DNA of 64,000 nucleotides. Origin: Pristionchus mayeri. Lineage: Eukaryota; Nematoda; Chromadorea; Rhabditida; Neodiplogasteridae. The number at the start of each line of letters is the position of its first letter. Position 1 is the first letter of the stretch. The notes beneath the pieces are model-generated. The model searched no databases. It had not been told where the DNA came from and saw only the letters and a program-made list of their open reading frames with translations. This document shows positions 51,201-60,352 of the stretch, one piece after another. The DNA is taken from assembly GCA_036245805.1 (NCBI GenBank), contig BTRK01000003.1, positions 16,098,464 through 16,162,463 on the forward strand. The letters run 5' to 3'. The position numbers and the translations under genes were made by a program.

Positions 51201-53187
51201 GTATTTATTTCACACTTCAATTCTACTGGAGCATTCGCTGATTTGAGGTAAGTGCACTCATATTCCGTTACCGCCATTTGTATTAGTAATAGTAAAGTGT
51301 CAGAGTTAGAATATACCCTATGGTATTATGTTGTAGCGCCTCTATATATAAATAAATATATATAAGATCTACCTCTCTCTGACATGCGTAGTAGAAAACG
51401 AATCGTATTAGATCGGAAATTGGAGAAAAATTTTAATTCCTGTAACGGATGATGCTGATGCTCTCCAATAATTCTGTAGAGAAAGGAGCGTATCATGGGG
51501 TAACCCAGATTCCCATTTTTTAGGAACGAATCCACTGTCAATCGAAGGAGATATGCGGAGAGTGTGCAACGTGAAGAGGGAGCTGCTTACTATTGTAATT
51601 CTATCCTGGAAGATCTCACTTATAAGATTAAGATTTATTGTCCTCTTCCATTTTAGTAGTATTATTGTTGATGTTCCTTTTGTACGTTGATTCAATCTAT
51701 TGTATCTAGATATGTTATACTTGTTGGTTACTATTTTTGTCACGTCAAAGTTCTGTGTATCTGTCGAGATAAACTATCATATTGCAATTGCATTTCTCTC
51801 ATTGTTACAGTAAGAGACATCCAGACCACATTTCCCACTAGTTTCCTAGAAATTTTCCCACTGGTCCCCCAGTGCATCCACCCTGCCTAGTTGTTTCCCA
51901 GAGTATCCCCCACTAGTTTACTACCTCACTGCCCACTGGGAAAAGTATTGGGATCCCACTGGGAAAAAAATACCAGAGATGCCGACCTATTGGTGAAGTC
52001 AGTAGGAATTTGAATTTTCGGCCTGTGCCAAGTCTATTTCGAAACTTTCAGATAGTGCTTTATATACCTAATTCCTTCCTTTTTCTATAGGCTCCTTTCC
52101 GGTTTCACCGAATCTACTTAAGGATTTGCTCATCATTAGCCATCAATAGTCGACGGTTTGCGGGTGTATAAAAATATTTTATAAGGTGCTAATCAAACCG
52201 TATCCACTCCCAACTGTGGCCAGCAGTACGGTCAGTTTTTCCATCAGGCCCAGTTATGGTTTCACTGGATATACTTACTGCTGATCACTTCCTGCCGCCA
52301 ATAACTGATGCCTCACTCTCTAACCACTTCATCTGTATTCAGTCCACCTGCGACCAACTACAGTAATGCCAGCAGCTTATCTCTCTCCTTTTAATTACGA
52401 TCGCTTCTTGAGTAGCTCCCTTTCCTTATCTCGTGCCTACCCGAGGAAGATACTTTGCACTCCTCCAACCAATCACGCCAGGTATGTAGCAGCACGTGAA
52501 GGCGTTAATGACCGAGTTTTTTGGGTGCCCCTGCTGACTGCTTGAGATGTCACCCTTTATACAGTACGCACCGCACTACTCATCTTTATGATCACGCCAC
52601 CGAATTGCTTAATGACTAGGCAACCGGAAGAAAATCCCTCGGCCCCATGCTTGTTTCCGATCTGTTTACTCTATCTAACCCCACACTCGTCGACTATCAA
52701 AACAGCCCGCCATACACACATTACGCACAGTAGATCGCAATGAAAGATACCGTTTTCTGAGCAACTCAATAAACCAATCGATACCTGGACGAATATCGTA
52801 GCCGTGTTTCCGGCCAGGATCAACGCCGTGATGTGCGTGCGAATGTGGAAGGCGACATCTCCCAGCTTGTCGATCGGCGCCTGAATACCGTATATCGTTA
52901 CACAACTTTGGAATAAGATCGCCTAAGTTTACTAGAAATGACTTGTTAGCAATGATTGGTCCATTAGCACAATCGTTGAAATAGGAGACACAATTGCAGT
53001 ACATTACACCTACAGTATACCTTCACGTAGTACGGATCTCCCGCATTGATGTTCCAATTGGGGAAGATGTCCAGTGGGTAATCCCTGAGCAGTTGAGGGT
53101 CGGAAAGACTCTGAAACGCGCGGTTCGAATTCGCATCAACGAGGCGGAACTTACTTCAGCCCGGTCTCTACTCGAAGCCCGCTTCAT
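36235..53187 (-). CDS. sphingosine-1-phosphate phosphatase-like PAP2 membrane enzyme, 424 aa
   Basis: PAP2-superfamily lipid phosphatase resembling SGPP1/2, which dephosphorylate sphingosine-1-phosphate at the ER. The 15 exons run from 53187-53155 (MKRASSRDRAE) to 36357-36235, 1275 nt with closed phases; SGPP proteins are about 400-440 aa. The three active-site motifs are visible: K..LSLPRPPAPP (exons 46616-46541 and 46065-45998), PSNHA with its histidine (45216-45092), and SRIYLGVHSPCD with histidine and aspartate (44644-44567). Hydrophobic segments surround them (for example FETFFFGLTVIASW, SFLLLAVLF, TFFILLGRIIAKRITLAVVAG). The C-terminal LPTKAVVYSFVGFMVAEG matches the last SGPP membrane span. 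A putative trans-splice acceptor (TTTCAG) lies 28 nt before the ATG. Introns are very long because of at least six transposon-like insertions. The general lipid phosphate phosphatase class is less likely. Confidence 0.82.
37644..37735. repeat. polypurine (G/A) tract in an intron
   Basis: About 90 nt of almost pure purine on the plus strand in a PAP2-gene intron. The overlapping ORFs are low-complexity artefacts. Such tracts can form triplexes. Confidence 0.7.
40631..40690 (-). repeat. 30-bp tandem duplication spanning a splice donor
   Basis: A 30-bp unit containing CCTCTCCGTAGCTCTGCGTC is present twice in tandem at the end of PAP2-gene exon 40737-40662. Both copies carry a minus-strand GAG|GT donor. 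Use of the second adds 30 nt (10 codons) in frame. Confidence 0.85.
40973..41839 (-). pseudogene. mariner transposase lacking its C-terminus (DD34D)
   Basis: The N-terminal HTH domain (residues about 1-75, with CYKWFSRFKKGEF) is followed by the hinge GRPPS. The catalytic aspartates lie in ATDEKWITYDN, LLLMDNARPH and SPCDFY; 34 residues separate the last two. Mariner transposases are about 345 aa. This one diverges right after CDFYQ and stops, losing about 55 residues including the last helix, so it is probably inactive. It belongs to a different subfamily from the DD37D element at 12388. Confidence 0.85.
40973..41988 (-). mobile_element. truncated DD34D mariner element
   Basis: A mariner-family transposase ORF (41839-40973, 288 aa) with an inverted-repeat-like 5' end (ATGTCCGGAAAGTTCATATA near 41983) and a TA dinucleotide at 41989-41990. 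The opposite end is missing: I found no matching terminal repeat left of the ORF. It lies in a PAP2-gene intron. Confidence 0.8.
42197..42737. mobile_element. fold-back MITE with 8-bp target duplication
   Basis: Arms of about 200 bp are inverted and nearly identical around a centre near 42470. The ends start GGGGGCGGACAAAACG, then a second ACAAAACGTAAACGG. It is flanked on both sides by CTTACATG (42189-42196 and 42738-42745), an 8-bp target duplication suggesting hAT-type mobilisation. Non-coding, in a PAP2-gene intron. Confidence 0.82.
42805..42881. repeat. 38-bp perfect tandem duplication
   Basis: A 38-bp unit containing CTCTTTGCCATAGTACTAAT is repeated twice head to tail, just right of the fold-back MITE. 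Confidence 0.8.
44347..44549. mobile_element. 203-bp hAT-like MITE next to a splice donor
   Basis: Ends A.TGGTCGAAAAG and CTTTTCGACCA form short inverted repeats, flanked by TAGAGAGC on both sides (44339-44346 and 44550-44557). The interior shows three diverged A/T-rich units with ACCCAT or GCCCAC. The right target duplication is 9 nt from the donor of PAP2-gene exon 44644-44567. Confidence 0.75.
45499..45706. mobile_element. inverted pair of tRNA-like SINE units
   Basis: The left unit (45499-45600, plus) has a box A-like TGGCCTAGTGG and an exact box B GGTTCGAGTCC. A tail GCCTCTGCAGTTACTTTTGC ends near CCAAGCT. A second copy in opposite orientation (about 45625-45706) has box B GGTTCGAATCC, CCTCTACAGTCACCTTTGCC and a perfect 22-bp palindrome at 45684-45705. 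The acceptor and anticodon stems do not pair properly, so I do not call a functional tRNA. Confidence 0.5.
48794..50325. mobile_element. nested insertion with 17-bp TIRs and TATCG target duplication
   Basis: Inverted ends CACAGCGTTTCGGGCGC are flanked by TATCG at 48789-48793 and 50326-50330. Comparison with the uninterrupted opposite arm of the host fold-back, which has a single TATCG at this point, confirms the 5-bp duplication. No transposase ORF. It contains the smaller palindrome at 49418-49942. Confidence 0.8.
49418..49942. repeat. 525-bp palindromic element inside the nested insertion
   Basis: Arms of about 240 bp beginning TGAGTATAGCTCAGGCG are inverted around a short loop near 49665. 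It may be a further nested fold-back MITE or a structural part of the 48794-50325 element. The ORFs in it are mirror images. Confidence 0.7.
50641..51978. mobile_element. second nested insertion with CTCTGGTATTTT inverted ends
   Basis: Terminal inverted repeats of about 24 bp start CTCTGGTATTTTTTTCCCAG. The flanking dinucleotide AT (or GAT) appears duplicated when compared with the uninterrupted opposite arm. Both subterminal regions (50641-50790 and 51820-51978) carry clusters of CCCACTAGTTTCC/CCCACTGGGA-type motifs, like transposase-binding subterminal repeats. No transposase ORF was recognised in the 1.3 kb. Confidence 0.75.
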
Positions 53188-53693
53188 GACTGCCCCCGAG
53201 GTCTACCCGTGTCTGAAATACAATGAAAAGTGAAAAAGAAAAGCGACAATGTGGTACCGAGCCAAAGAAGAGCAAGCTCTCGCGCTATACATTCAAGGTC
53301 ACTCAAATCTAGAAACATAGATCCGACACAATCCCGAGTGCGACCGATCAAGAATAAACTCAACCAGAGAATGGGAAATTGACGGACCCAAGGTAGCTGA
53401 TAAGGGGCGAGACATGGAAAGGAGATGAGTCAGACAGCAGCAGTGGGAGAGACGAGCAGACGACTAGAGACCCCTTTTCCCTAGCATCAACGAAACCGCG
53501 CTCCCTTGTTTCTATTGGATACGAATCCTCGATTCCATAATGTAGCTTGAGTTGTGTCAGTATGGATCGACAATCAAAGGTAACAATGTTTATTCAGTTA
53601 CAACGAGGACACTCTGATGGTGTTGAGCGCCTAGAGGCATCTGGAGGAACAGAGAGCCAGCAACAAAAAACAATTAAGCTTCCGTTTGAGTCT
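53188..53693. other. intercistronic region between rps-0 and PAP2 gene
   Basis: It contains the rps-0 3' untranslated region with a minus-strand AATAAA at 53594-53589 and the PAP2 upstream region ending in TTTCAG 28 nt before its ATG. No exon seen. Confidence 0.6.
53589..53594 (-). promoter_or_regulatory. polyadenylation signal of rps-0
   Basis: AATAAA on the minus strand about 100 nt after the rps-0 stop codon. Confidence 0.65.
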
Positions 53694-55004
53694 CTACCAG
53701 TTCTGGGCAGCGGGGGCAGCTCCCCAAGAAGCCTCCTCTCCGGGCTTGGTTCCCTGCTGCCAGTTGGCAGTCTCGGCGGCCCAGTCCTTGATATCGGGGG
53801 CGGCGAAGTCAGCAACTCCTCCCTCGACGGCAGAGTCGTCCTTGTACTCGGCGTGCTGCAATATAAATGTTACATTTGTTTATACAACATAGCACAAAAA
53901 TAGCTATTGCTTAAAATATCAAAAATTACTCACTGCCTCAACGGGGACGGCCTCAACAGCCTCCTCCTTCTCCTGCTCCTGAGGGTCGCGGTAGAAGTAG
54001 AGATCGGGCATGATCTCCTTATCCTCGAGGACGAATCCAGACTGGCGAGAGATCTTTCCGCGGAGGGTCAGAACCTCACGGGCCAGAAGCCACCACATGA
54101 GTCCAATCGACTGTTCTCCCTGAAAAAATATAAATGATTATCAATTAGGAGAATACCATCAAATAAAAGAAAAATGTGTTCAATAAGTGGGAAAATGGCA
54201 AAGATGCCATGCATTTTTTAGACATCATAAGGTAAAAACAATAAAGCTATTTAAATAACCATACTAATTTTTAAAAAATCGGACCTTGTTGTTGCAGGGG
54301 ATTCCGATGTCGATGAGCTTCATGGGAGAGTCAGTGTTGACGAACGAGATGACGGGGATGTTCACGTAAGAAGCCTCAGTGACAGCCTAAAAAAGTTATT
54401 GAACCTCGTAAACGTATAAAAGAAATTTAAAAGAAAGAAATTCCTAACACCAATCATTACCTGGTGGTCAACGCGGGGGTCGGAGATGACCAGAAGTCTG
54501 GGCTCCTTGAAGTTTCTCTGGGTCTGGTTAGTAAGGCAACCGGGCTGGAAACGTCCGAAGATAGCAGTGGCTCCAGTGTGGGCGGCGAACTTGAGGAGGG
54601 CACGCTGGGCGTAAGGGCGAGCAGAAACGACAACAATGTCGGCGGGATTCTCAATGGCCGCAATGGCGCGAGCAGCCAGGAGAAGCTTCTCCCAAGTCTT
54701 GCGGAGGTTGATCACGTGGACTCCTACAAATAGTTATCTATTATTAAAGTTACGATAGTTTAGCACGTAAACTTTTAAAACGAATAATAAAAACTGAAAA
54801 TTATAAAAGTATTTATAAATATATATTTGCTTAACGCCTACTCAATTTGGGAAATTTAAATAAGGACATACCGTCGAAGCGTCTCTTGTAGACGTAGCTC
54901 TCCACCTGGAAGTCGACGTTGGTGGTTCCGATGTGGGCCTGGGTGGCCAGGAGCTTCATGGCATCCTCCTCCTTGAGAGCGAACGGCTCGTAACCGCTCG
55001 ACAT
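53694..55004 (-). CDS. rps-0: 40S ribosomal protein SA
   Basis: Cytosolic small-subunit ribosomal protein uS2 (RPSA), required for 18S rRNA processing and 40S assembly. The five exons are 55004-54872, 54723-54461, 54386-54285, 54119-53934 and 53855-53694, giving 281 aa with closed phases. The sequence starts [20 protein letters not shown] and contains [55 protein letters not shown] and [20 protein letters not shown]. The acidic, Trp-containing C-tail ends [10 protein letters not shown]. An acceptor TTTTTTCTCAG lies 5 nt before the ATG, as expected for SL trans-splicing. Codon use is strongly biased (ATC, GTC, CTC, AAG), as in highly expressed nematode genes. Confidence 0.97.
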
Positions 55005-55511
55005 TTTACCTGAGAAAAAATAGCAATAACGTAATGAAAACAGCATCGACAAATTTAAAATTCGAAGACAGCAAAAATACCGGAAAGCGAGACATTAGGA
55101 CGAGCATGACCAACAGGAGAAGAATACCGAAAACTAGGCTCAAATAATTGAACAAAAAGTTACCCTAGTTTAAGGGAATATCGACAGATTCAGCACAAAC
55201 TTCAAAAAAAGAAAAAAAGAAAAAAGGAAAATATTTTAGGATCGTTCTCGTCCAGCGTCAGCCTCTGTGTTTAACGATGCGCGATACTCAGTGAACGATA
55301 CGGTATAGTTTGAAGCTCACGGACTCTCGCCGGGTGCAATTTCTGGAAATTAGCCAAGTTTTTCAAATTCGGACAAGTGTGATTTGAAGAAGGTATTGAA
55401 TCATGCTTTTCAAAACGCATTGTTTACGCTTTCGTTGTTGGTTTATTTTCTTCTTTTTGTTACTGAATCGCACACCTCACCTTTTTTAACATCTGGTTGA
55501 ATTGAAGGCTG
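55005..55511. other. upstream region of rps-0
   Basis: This 0.5-kb stretch lies between rps-0 (minus) and the first plus-strand coding-like fragment. It should hold the rps-0 promoter. I see A/T-rich sequence but no unambiguous core promoter motif. Confidence 0.4.
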
Positions 55512-57354
55512 CTCCAGGTATTAGCGGCCACACTAAGCCGATCGATTCGTTTGGTGGCGGTCAAAATATAGAACGAGCTGCCGAAGAAGCTGCAGCTGTG
55601 CAAGGTTATCGCATTTTATTGGTTTATATTGATAACTAACCTGAGTTATCGTTATTTAAGATTGTTGAAGTCGGTGTATCACAGTTTCTGTATTCGGTTT
55701 GTTGTATATGTTTACGGACGTTTGAAATGTGGATGGAGAGTGGACTTTGCTCACTGATATGTCAAAACTAGTTATGATTTCAGCTCAGTAGCACAATGGC
55801 CTCGGTGCGTGTGCCCTCGAAAGAGGATGGGAAGTGAATCTTCTGGTATTATACTCACCTCTTTTAACAGTAAAAAGTACATTTTCCTCTTCCTATTTCG
55901 CTTGCAAAATATTTGAGTGATGTTTATTTAAAGCTAATTGAATATTTTGTCACGTTTATCACGTTGCAGATATCGAAGGTCTGGCACATCCCAGCCTGGC
56001 GCCAACTCTCGACAGAAACTGGTGAGCGAAGTTCTTTTTTTGAAAATTGACAAAAAATTTCCATCTCTAGTTACGTTACATGACACGGCCGTGGCACGCA
56101 AATTACTGCGCGCCTTCCTGTTGCCGATCTCATCCTCATGGGGGTACTGTAGTACTGTAGATTCCTTTTATTGAAAGCACGTTTTTGTGTAAAGTTGTTA
56201 CACAAAGACAAAATCATGTAGGAAGCTTTCGACTCCCCTCAGGTGCCAGCAGTGCTATGATAATGCAAGCGGTTTGGCGTTCCATGATTAAGCTATGAAA
56301 CGAAGGCAGTGGAATTGTTGATTTGATTGCCTTTTTACTTGAAAAGTGAATAACTTCGCTTGATGCTTTTGTGCCCGATCAAATTCGCAGTCAATACACT
56401 TAAAAAAAAAAAGCTTACTATACAGTATCTTTTCGACCTCTTCAACTAGAAGCCGACCGAGGCTGCGCGAGTCTCATCACCTTCAGCAACGCGATCTGCG
56501 CGGATGCATCAGCAGAGGATCTGCACGAGATTGGTGAGCTGTGCTTTAAATTGCCCCGTGCACTAGCATCAGTATGCCAAAATATGAGCAAAACAAGGAC
56601 AGTGATTACTGAATAGTTGCAAATACTGGGATGATTCCACCCAGATATGCTGAAATATTTTAAAAATATTTAATAACTCCTAAACCGTGTCCAGCAAAAC
56701 ACCATGGAGAACTTTGTTAAAAATTGTTTTTTATGAGACCTCCCGCAGGGCATGAATCGCGTGGACTTCTCGTCGCACACGCACGAGGAGAGCATGCAGA
56801 CGGCGATGGCCGAGCTGGGCGGAGTCTCGTCGATGACGTCATCGATTTCGAGGAGTGGGGGTGATGAGGGAAGAGGAGATCATTGAGGACGACGTGATTG
56901 AAATCGCAGAGAGAAAGGTGGGTGATACGGTAGAATTAGGCAAGGAAGAATACTGTAGTGTGCTTTTATCCACTTTCATTTTATCATGGTATCATCATCT
57001 AGCGACGTTTCGGGACTCGACAAATGTGGGATAGAATGGTTTGTATTTCGCAAAAGCATGGTTCTTGTTTCGAGAATGTCTCATATTTGCGGAACAAGGG
57101 AGGCGATCAGTATTTCTCTTTTTGTTTCGTAAACAAACAAACAAATTGTCTGTGTTCAAAGTGAGATCCAGATTCTGCGTAAATAATGTGCCTCACTGAC
57201 TAATTGCGCATTTTCTCCATACATTTTCCCAAAGCATTGCTCTTCAGGTGGCGGCGATCTCGGGCGACGTGCGCGCAAGGTGATGGACATCCTGGGGGCT
57301 GCGATCGAGGCAGCCATCAGGAAGGGAGAGAAGAAGCTCATCCTAGAAAGGGTA
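55512..57354 (+). pseudogene. ORC1/CDC6-like AAA+ ATPase remnant (post-Walker B part)
   Basis: Fragments resemble the part of ORC1 after Walker B: sensor-like LITFSNAICADA (about 56475-56510), then in another frame QQRICTRL|GMNRVDFSSHTHEES (56517-56840; compare RVSSRLGLTR.CF.PYT in ORC1), EEEIIEDDVIEIAERK (about 56867-56919) and VAAISGDVR (57248 on; compare ARKVAALSGDARR). Donors and acceptors remain at many borders. However, the frame changes inside the 56450-56540 exon, and again after SGDVR, where a single missing base separates VAAISGDVR from KVMDILGAAIEAAIRKGEKK. Upstream exon-like pieces at 55512-55602 and 55971-56021 have no recognised match. It could also be a real gene with assembly indels. 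Family assignment is by motif order only. Confidence 0.42.
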
Positions 57355-57654
57355 CGGTAGTGGATTGTTGAGTTTTTGTTGGAGAGAACAAGCGGTTTTC
57401 TCAAATTGGTTGTGGTTGACCTTGCCCATGGTATGGTGCAAGTGAAACTAGAAATATGCGAGTACATCATCATGTGAATTGATGTTCTCAGAGGCGAGTA
57501 AATGTGTGAAGCCTTGTTTGTTCCTGTAAAAGAAACATTTGGCAAAATTACAAAACAGTAAAAAATCTCGTGGACTCGGAGGTGCTGTAGGCTCGAAGAT
57601 TACGGTAGCTAGAGCGTAGAGATTGCTACTCGTAAACTATCGGCTACTTCAGGT

Positions 57655-59702
57655 TCTCGCCTCATCGTGGTCGACTCCTCTGACGATCTGGTGTGCAAGA
57701 GCAAGCAGGTGAGCGCGCGCTTCAGTTATTTGCCAAAACCCAACCACCTTCCATTGTCTGATTTCTCGTAGAGCTAGTTGATTCAAAACGATTTTAAAAT
57801 TACGATTTCTCGTTGCCGGTACTTTTAACAGACCGTCCACGAGAGAACGGAAGAGGTCTCGGATGGTAAAAAATAAAATATTCCGGTAATTTTTTTCTGA
57901 AGTGAGGGTCCAAAGTTAGGAACGCAGCACAAATAGCTAAGGTTCTAGGTCGGTTTTGAAAAAGATACAGTACCCCACCATTTGGGGTCGAAAAATTTAC
58001 TATCACAGAATTTAACGATTTATAGATTTTCTGGTGTGATTTCACTCGTAGAAAACGAATTTCCTTATTAGAGCTCACAAGACTTCGATATAAAATAGAT
58101 ATGCCCAAAAAACCGATTTTGTCGGTCTAAAAAGGCATTGATTTGATCATAACTAATTTGGATGGCCTCTGGGGGCATATTTGCATTCCAGTTTCGGAAT
58201 CTACGTGCAAAGATTGATATTATATGATTTTATCAGATTTAAAAAAAAGGTGTTTTTGGGAATTCGCATCCAAAGATAGGACCTCCTTTTCGGACAGAAA
58301 CTATAGTTCAGGTCGCAATAGGCATAGTGACATGACTAATGGCTAGAAATGTAGAGCATGATGAGCTGAACAATTTATCTGTTGAAAGTGAGCTTCTATC
58401 TTTTCGTTGAAGCGAGCTACAGCGTCTAGAAGTTGGCAAAAACGAGTGCTGAGAGCGATAAATATAGGGGAGGGAGAGGGAGGTCAGGAGGCGAGAGCGC
58501 CAGACGATTAGAGCGCGCGCCCTCGGTGTACTCTAGCACCGGTATGCCAACTTCTAGGATCTATAGCTCGCTTCAACGACAAGATAGAAGCTCACATTCA
58601 ACAGATAAAATGTTCAGCTCATCATGCTCTACATTTCTAGCCATTGATCAGGTCACTATGCCTATTGCGACCTGAACTACAGTTTCTGTCCGAAAAGGAG
58701 GTCCTATCTTTGGATGCGAATTCCCAAAAACACCTTTTTTAAAAAAATCTAATAAAATCATATAATATCAATCTTTACACGTAGATTCCGAAACTGGAGT
58801 GCAAATACGCACCCAGGGGGCATCCAAATTAGCTATGATCAAATTAATGCCGATTTCGACCGACAAAATCGGTTTTTTGGGCCTATCTTTTTTAGATCGA
58901 CGTCTCGTGAGCTCTAATAAGGAAATTCGTTTTCTACGAGTGAAAACATACCAGAAAATCTATAAATCGTTAAATTCTGTGATAGTAAATTTTTCGACCC
59001 CAAATGGTGGGGTACTGTATCTTTTTCAAAACCGACCTAGAACCTTAGCTATTTGTGCTGCGTTCCTAACTTTGGACCCTCACTTCAGAAAAAAATACCG
59101 GAATATTCTATTTCTTTCCATCCGAGGACCCCTCCCAGTTGTTACTTTTTCTCGTGGACGGTCTGTTAAATTATTTTTACCCGGTCCTCCATTCCTTGAG
59201 ATCTCGTTTAAAAAAATTCATTTGCTACACCTAGTTTGCACCTATGATTCTTCTATTACACCCACCATTTGAGACCCTTGTGTTGTTCTTTTCTTCGAGT
59301 GCGCACTCATCACTGGCCCATCCCCCGAGTGACCCGTCCTACTCTGCGTGGCATCCGATCACCCATAGCTATGGGGTGCGATCCCCACTCCTCACCCTTT
59401 TCCTTGACTATGGAAGTGCAAAAAATGGGTAAACCAAATACGAAAAGGGAATGTGGAGTTATCGTTTCACGATGGTCCCTTATTGTTTCGATCACTCCTT
59501 ACTATTAGTGATGTCCTGCAGGCAGAATTTAATGTTTTATAATGATCTTTGGAATATTTAATTTGCTTATTTGAGCGAATGGATGAAGTTTTGAACATTT
59601 TAATTTTAATTATAAATTTTGCCTCAGGCGCCGCTGTACTGGCTGCTGGATCGGGCGAAGACGAGGCGCTGTCTGGTGCTGCTCATCGTTACGAATCAGG
59701 TA
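57655..59702 (+). pseudogene. second ORC1/CDC6-like fragment (Walker B part), out of order
   Basis: Two exon-like pieces, 57655-57708 (SRLIVVDSSDDLVCKSKQ) and 59626-59700 (PLYWLLDRAKTRRCLVLLI), flank the fold-back element at 57829-59165. Together they resemble the ORC1 stretch LLVDELDLL...LYNLFDWP...RLVVLAIAN, which in ORC1 lies before the motifs found at 56450-57350. The Walker B glutamate (DE) is Ser here. The position after, rather than before, the other fragment suggests two truncated tandem copies or a local rearrangement. Confidence 0.38.
57829..59165. mobile_element. TTAA-flanked long fold-back element (1.3 kb)
   Basis: Inverted arms of about 0.6 kb meet near 58490. The ends are CAGACCGTCCACGAGA and its complement, flanked by TTAA (57825-57828 and 59166-59169). 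It is non-coding; the ORFs 58108-57800 and 58799-59272 are mirror reads of the arms. It separates the two ORC1-like exon fragments. Confidence 0.8.
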
Positions 59703-60181
59703 TGAAACTCGAGACTAGAAGGCAAGGTAGAAAGGGAGACCGACTTCAATAAATTTTTCATTTTTTGTAATTCATGAAAACCTGTGAAATTTTTAAAACT
59801 TTTTTTACTTTTACGAACTATTTTAAATAGCAGGTTATGTATGAATCGGGTGCTCATTTTTACTATAGTTGCGCACTGTCCTGAAAAGAAGAAAGTAACA
59901 GTTTCTAAGTATTTTCACGAACCAGGAATTCTTGTTTCACGAATGCCTCATATTTGTGAATCAATGGAGGCGGCGGTGTATATCCCTTTCGTAAGATAAT
60001 CAAAATCAAAATATCTTTGGAGATAGAAAGAGTTAGACGTTGCACAACTCTTGTAGTGTGCTGCAAAAACTAATTATAGCATCATTCATTCAAAGTTTCT
60101 GAAGAGATATGCACAACACAGATTATGCAGAGATTATCTATTTTAAGTTTTAATTACCCTTGTTACAGCTCCGCATCAGCA

Positions 60182-60352
60182 ATGGGATTCGCCAACAGCT
60201 GGTTCTCGCAGCCACGCAACTATGGACTGGGATGGCGCCCATACCGTGTATGCTCCAACCACCATGGCCTAATCCGCAAGTACGACCTCAACACGTGTCG
60301 TTGCTGCTTCAGTGAGTACTCAAAGGACATCGGATTCAAGGAGATCAGCTAA
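60182..60352 (+). CDS. RPS29-like (uS14) protein, 56 aa, one zinc ligand lost
   Basis: Single-exon ORF equal in length to RPS29 (56 aa), starting [15 protein letters not shown] and containing [20 protein letters not shown], ending [12 protein letters not shown]29 binds zinc through two CxxC pairs in the 40S head. Here the first cysteine of the first pair is Tyr (YRVC), while C39 and C42 equivalents remain (CRCC). Other normally conserved positions are changed too (GLGWRP). An acceptor-like TTGTTACAG lies 13 nt before the ATG. It may be a diverged paralogue, a processed retrocopy that kept its frame, or a decaying gene. The nematode-type N-terminus (MGF) supports descent from rps-29. Confidence 0.75.
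   Translation: MGFANSWFSQPRNYGLGWRPYRVCSNHHGLIRKYDLNTCRCCFSEYSKDIGFKEIS

Larger units (their letters stand above)
48097..52066. mobile_element. fold-back element family A, copy 2, with two nested insertions
   Basis: The left arm 48137-48790 and the split right arm (50326-50640 plus 51979-52028) are inverted copies with GACTTGGCA/TGCCAAGTC ends, homologous to the element at 31863. The right side is interrupted by two other elements (48794-50325 and 50641-51978). It occupies most of the 5.5-kb PAP2-gene intron 52784-47306. Outer limits are approximate. Confidence 0.78.

Noticed and set aside
55790..55855. tRNA-like segment near GCTCAGTAGCACAATGGCC
   Set aside because: The D-arm-like start is not followed by a usable anticodon arm or a box B sequence.
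57800..59272. ORFs of 102 and 157 aa sharing sequence
   Set aside because: Inverted arms of the TTAA-flanked fold-back element at 57829-59165.
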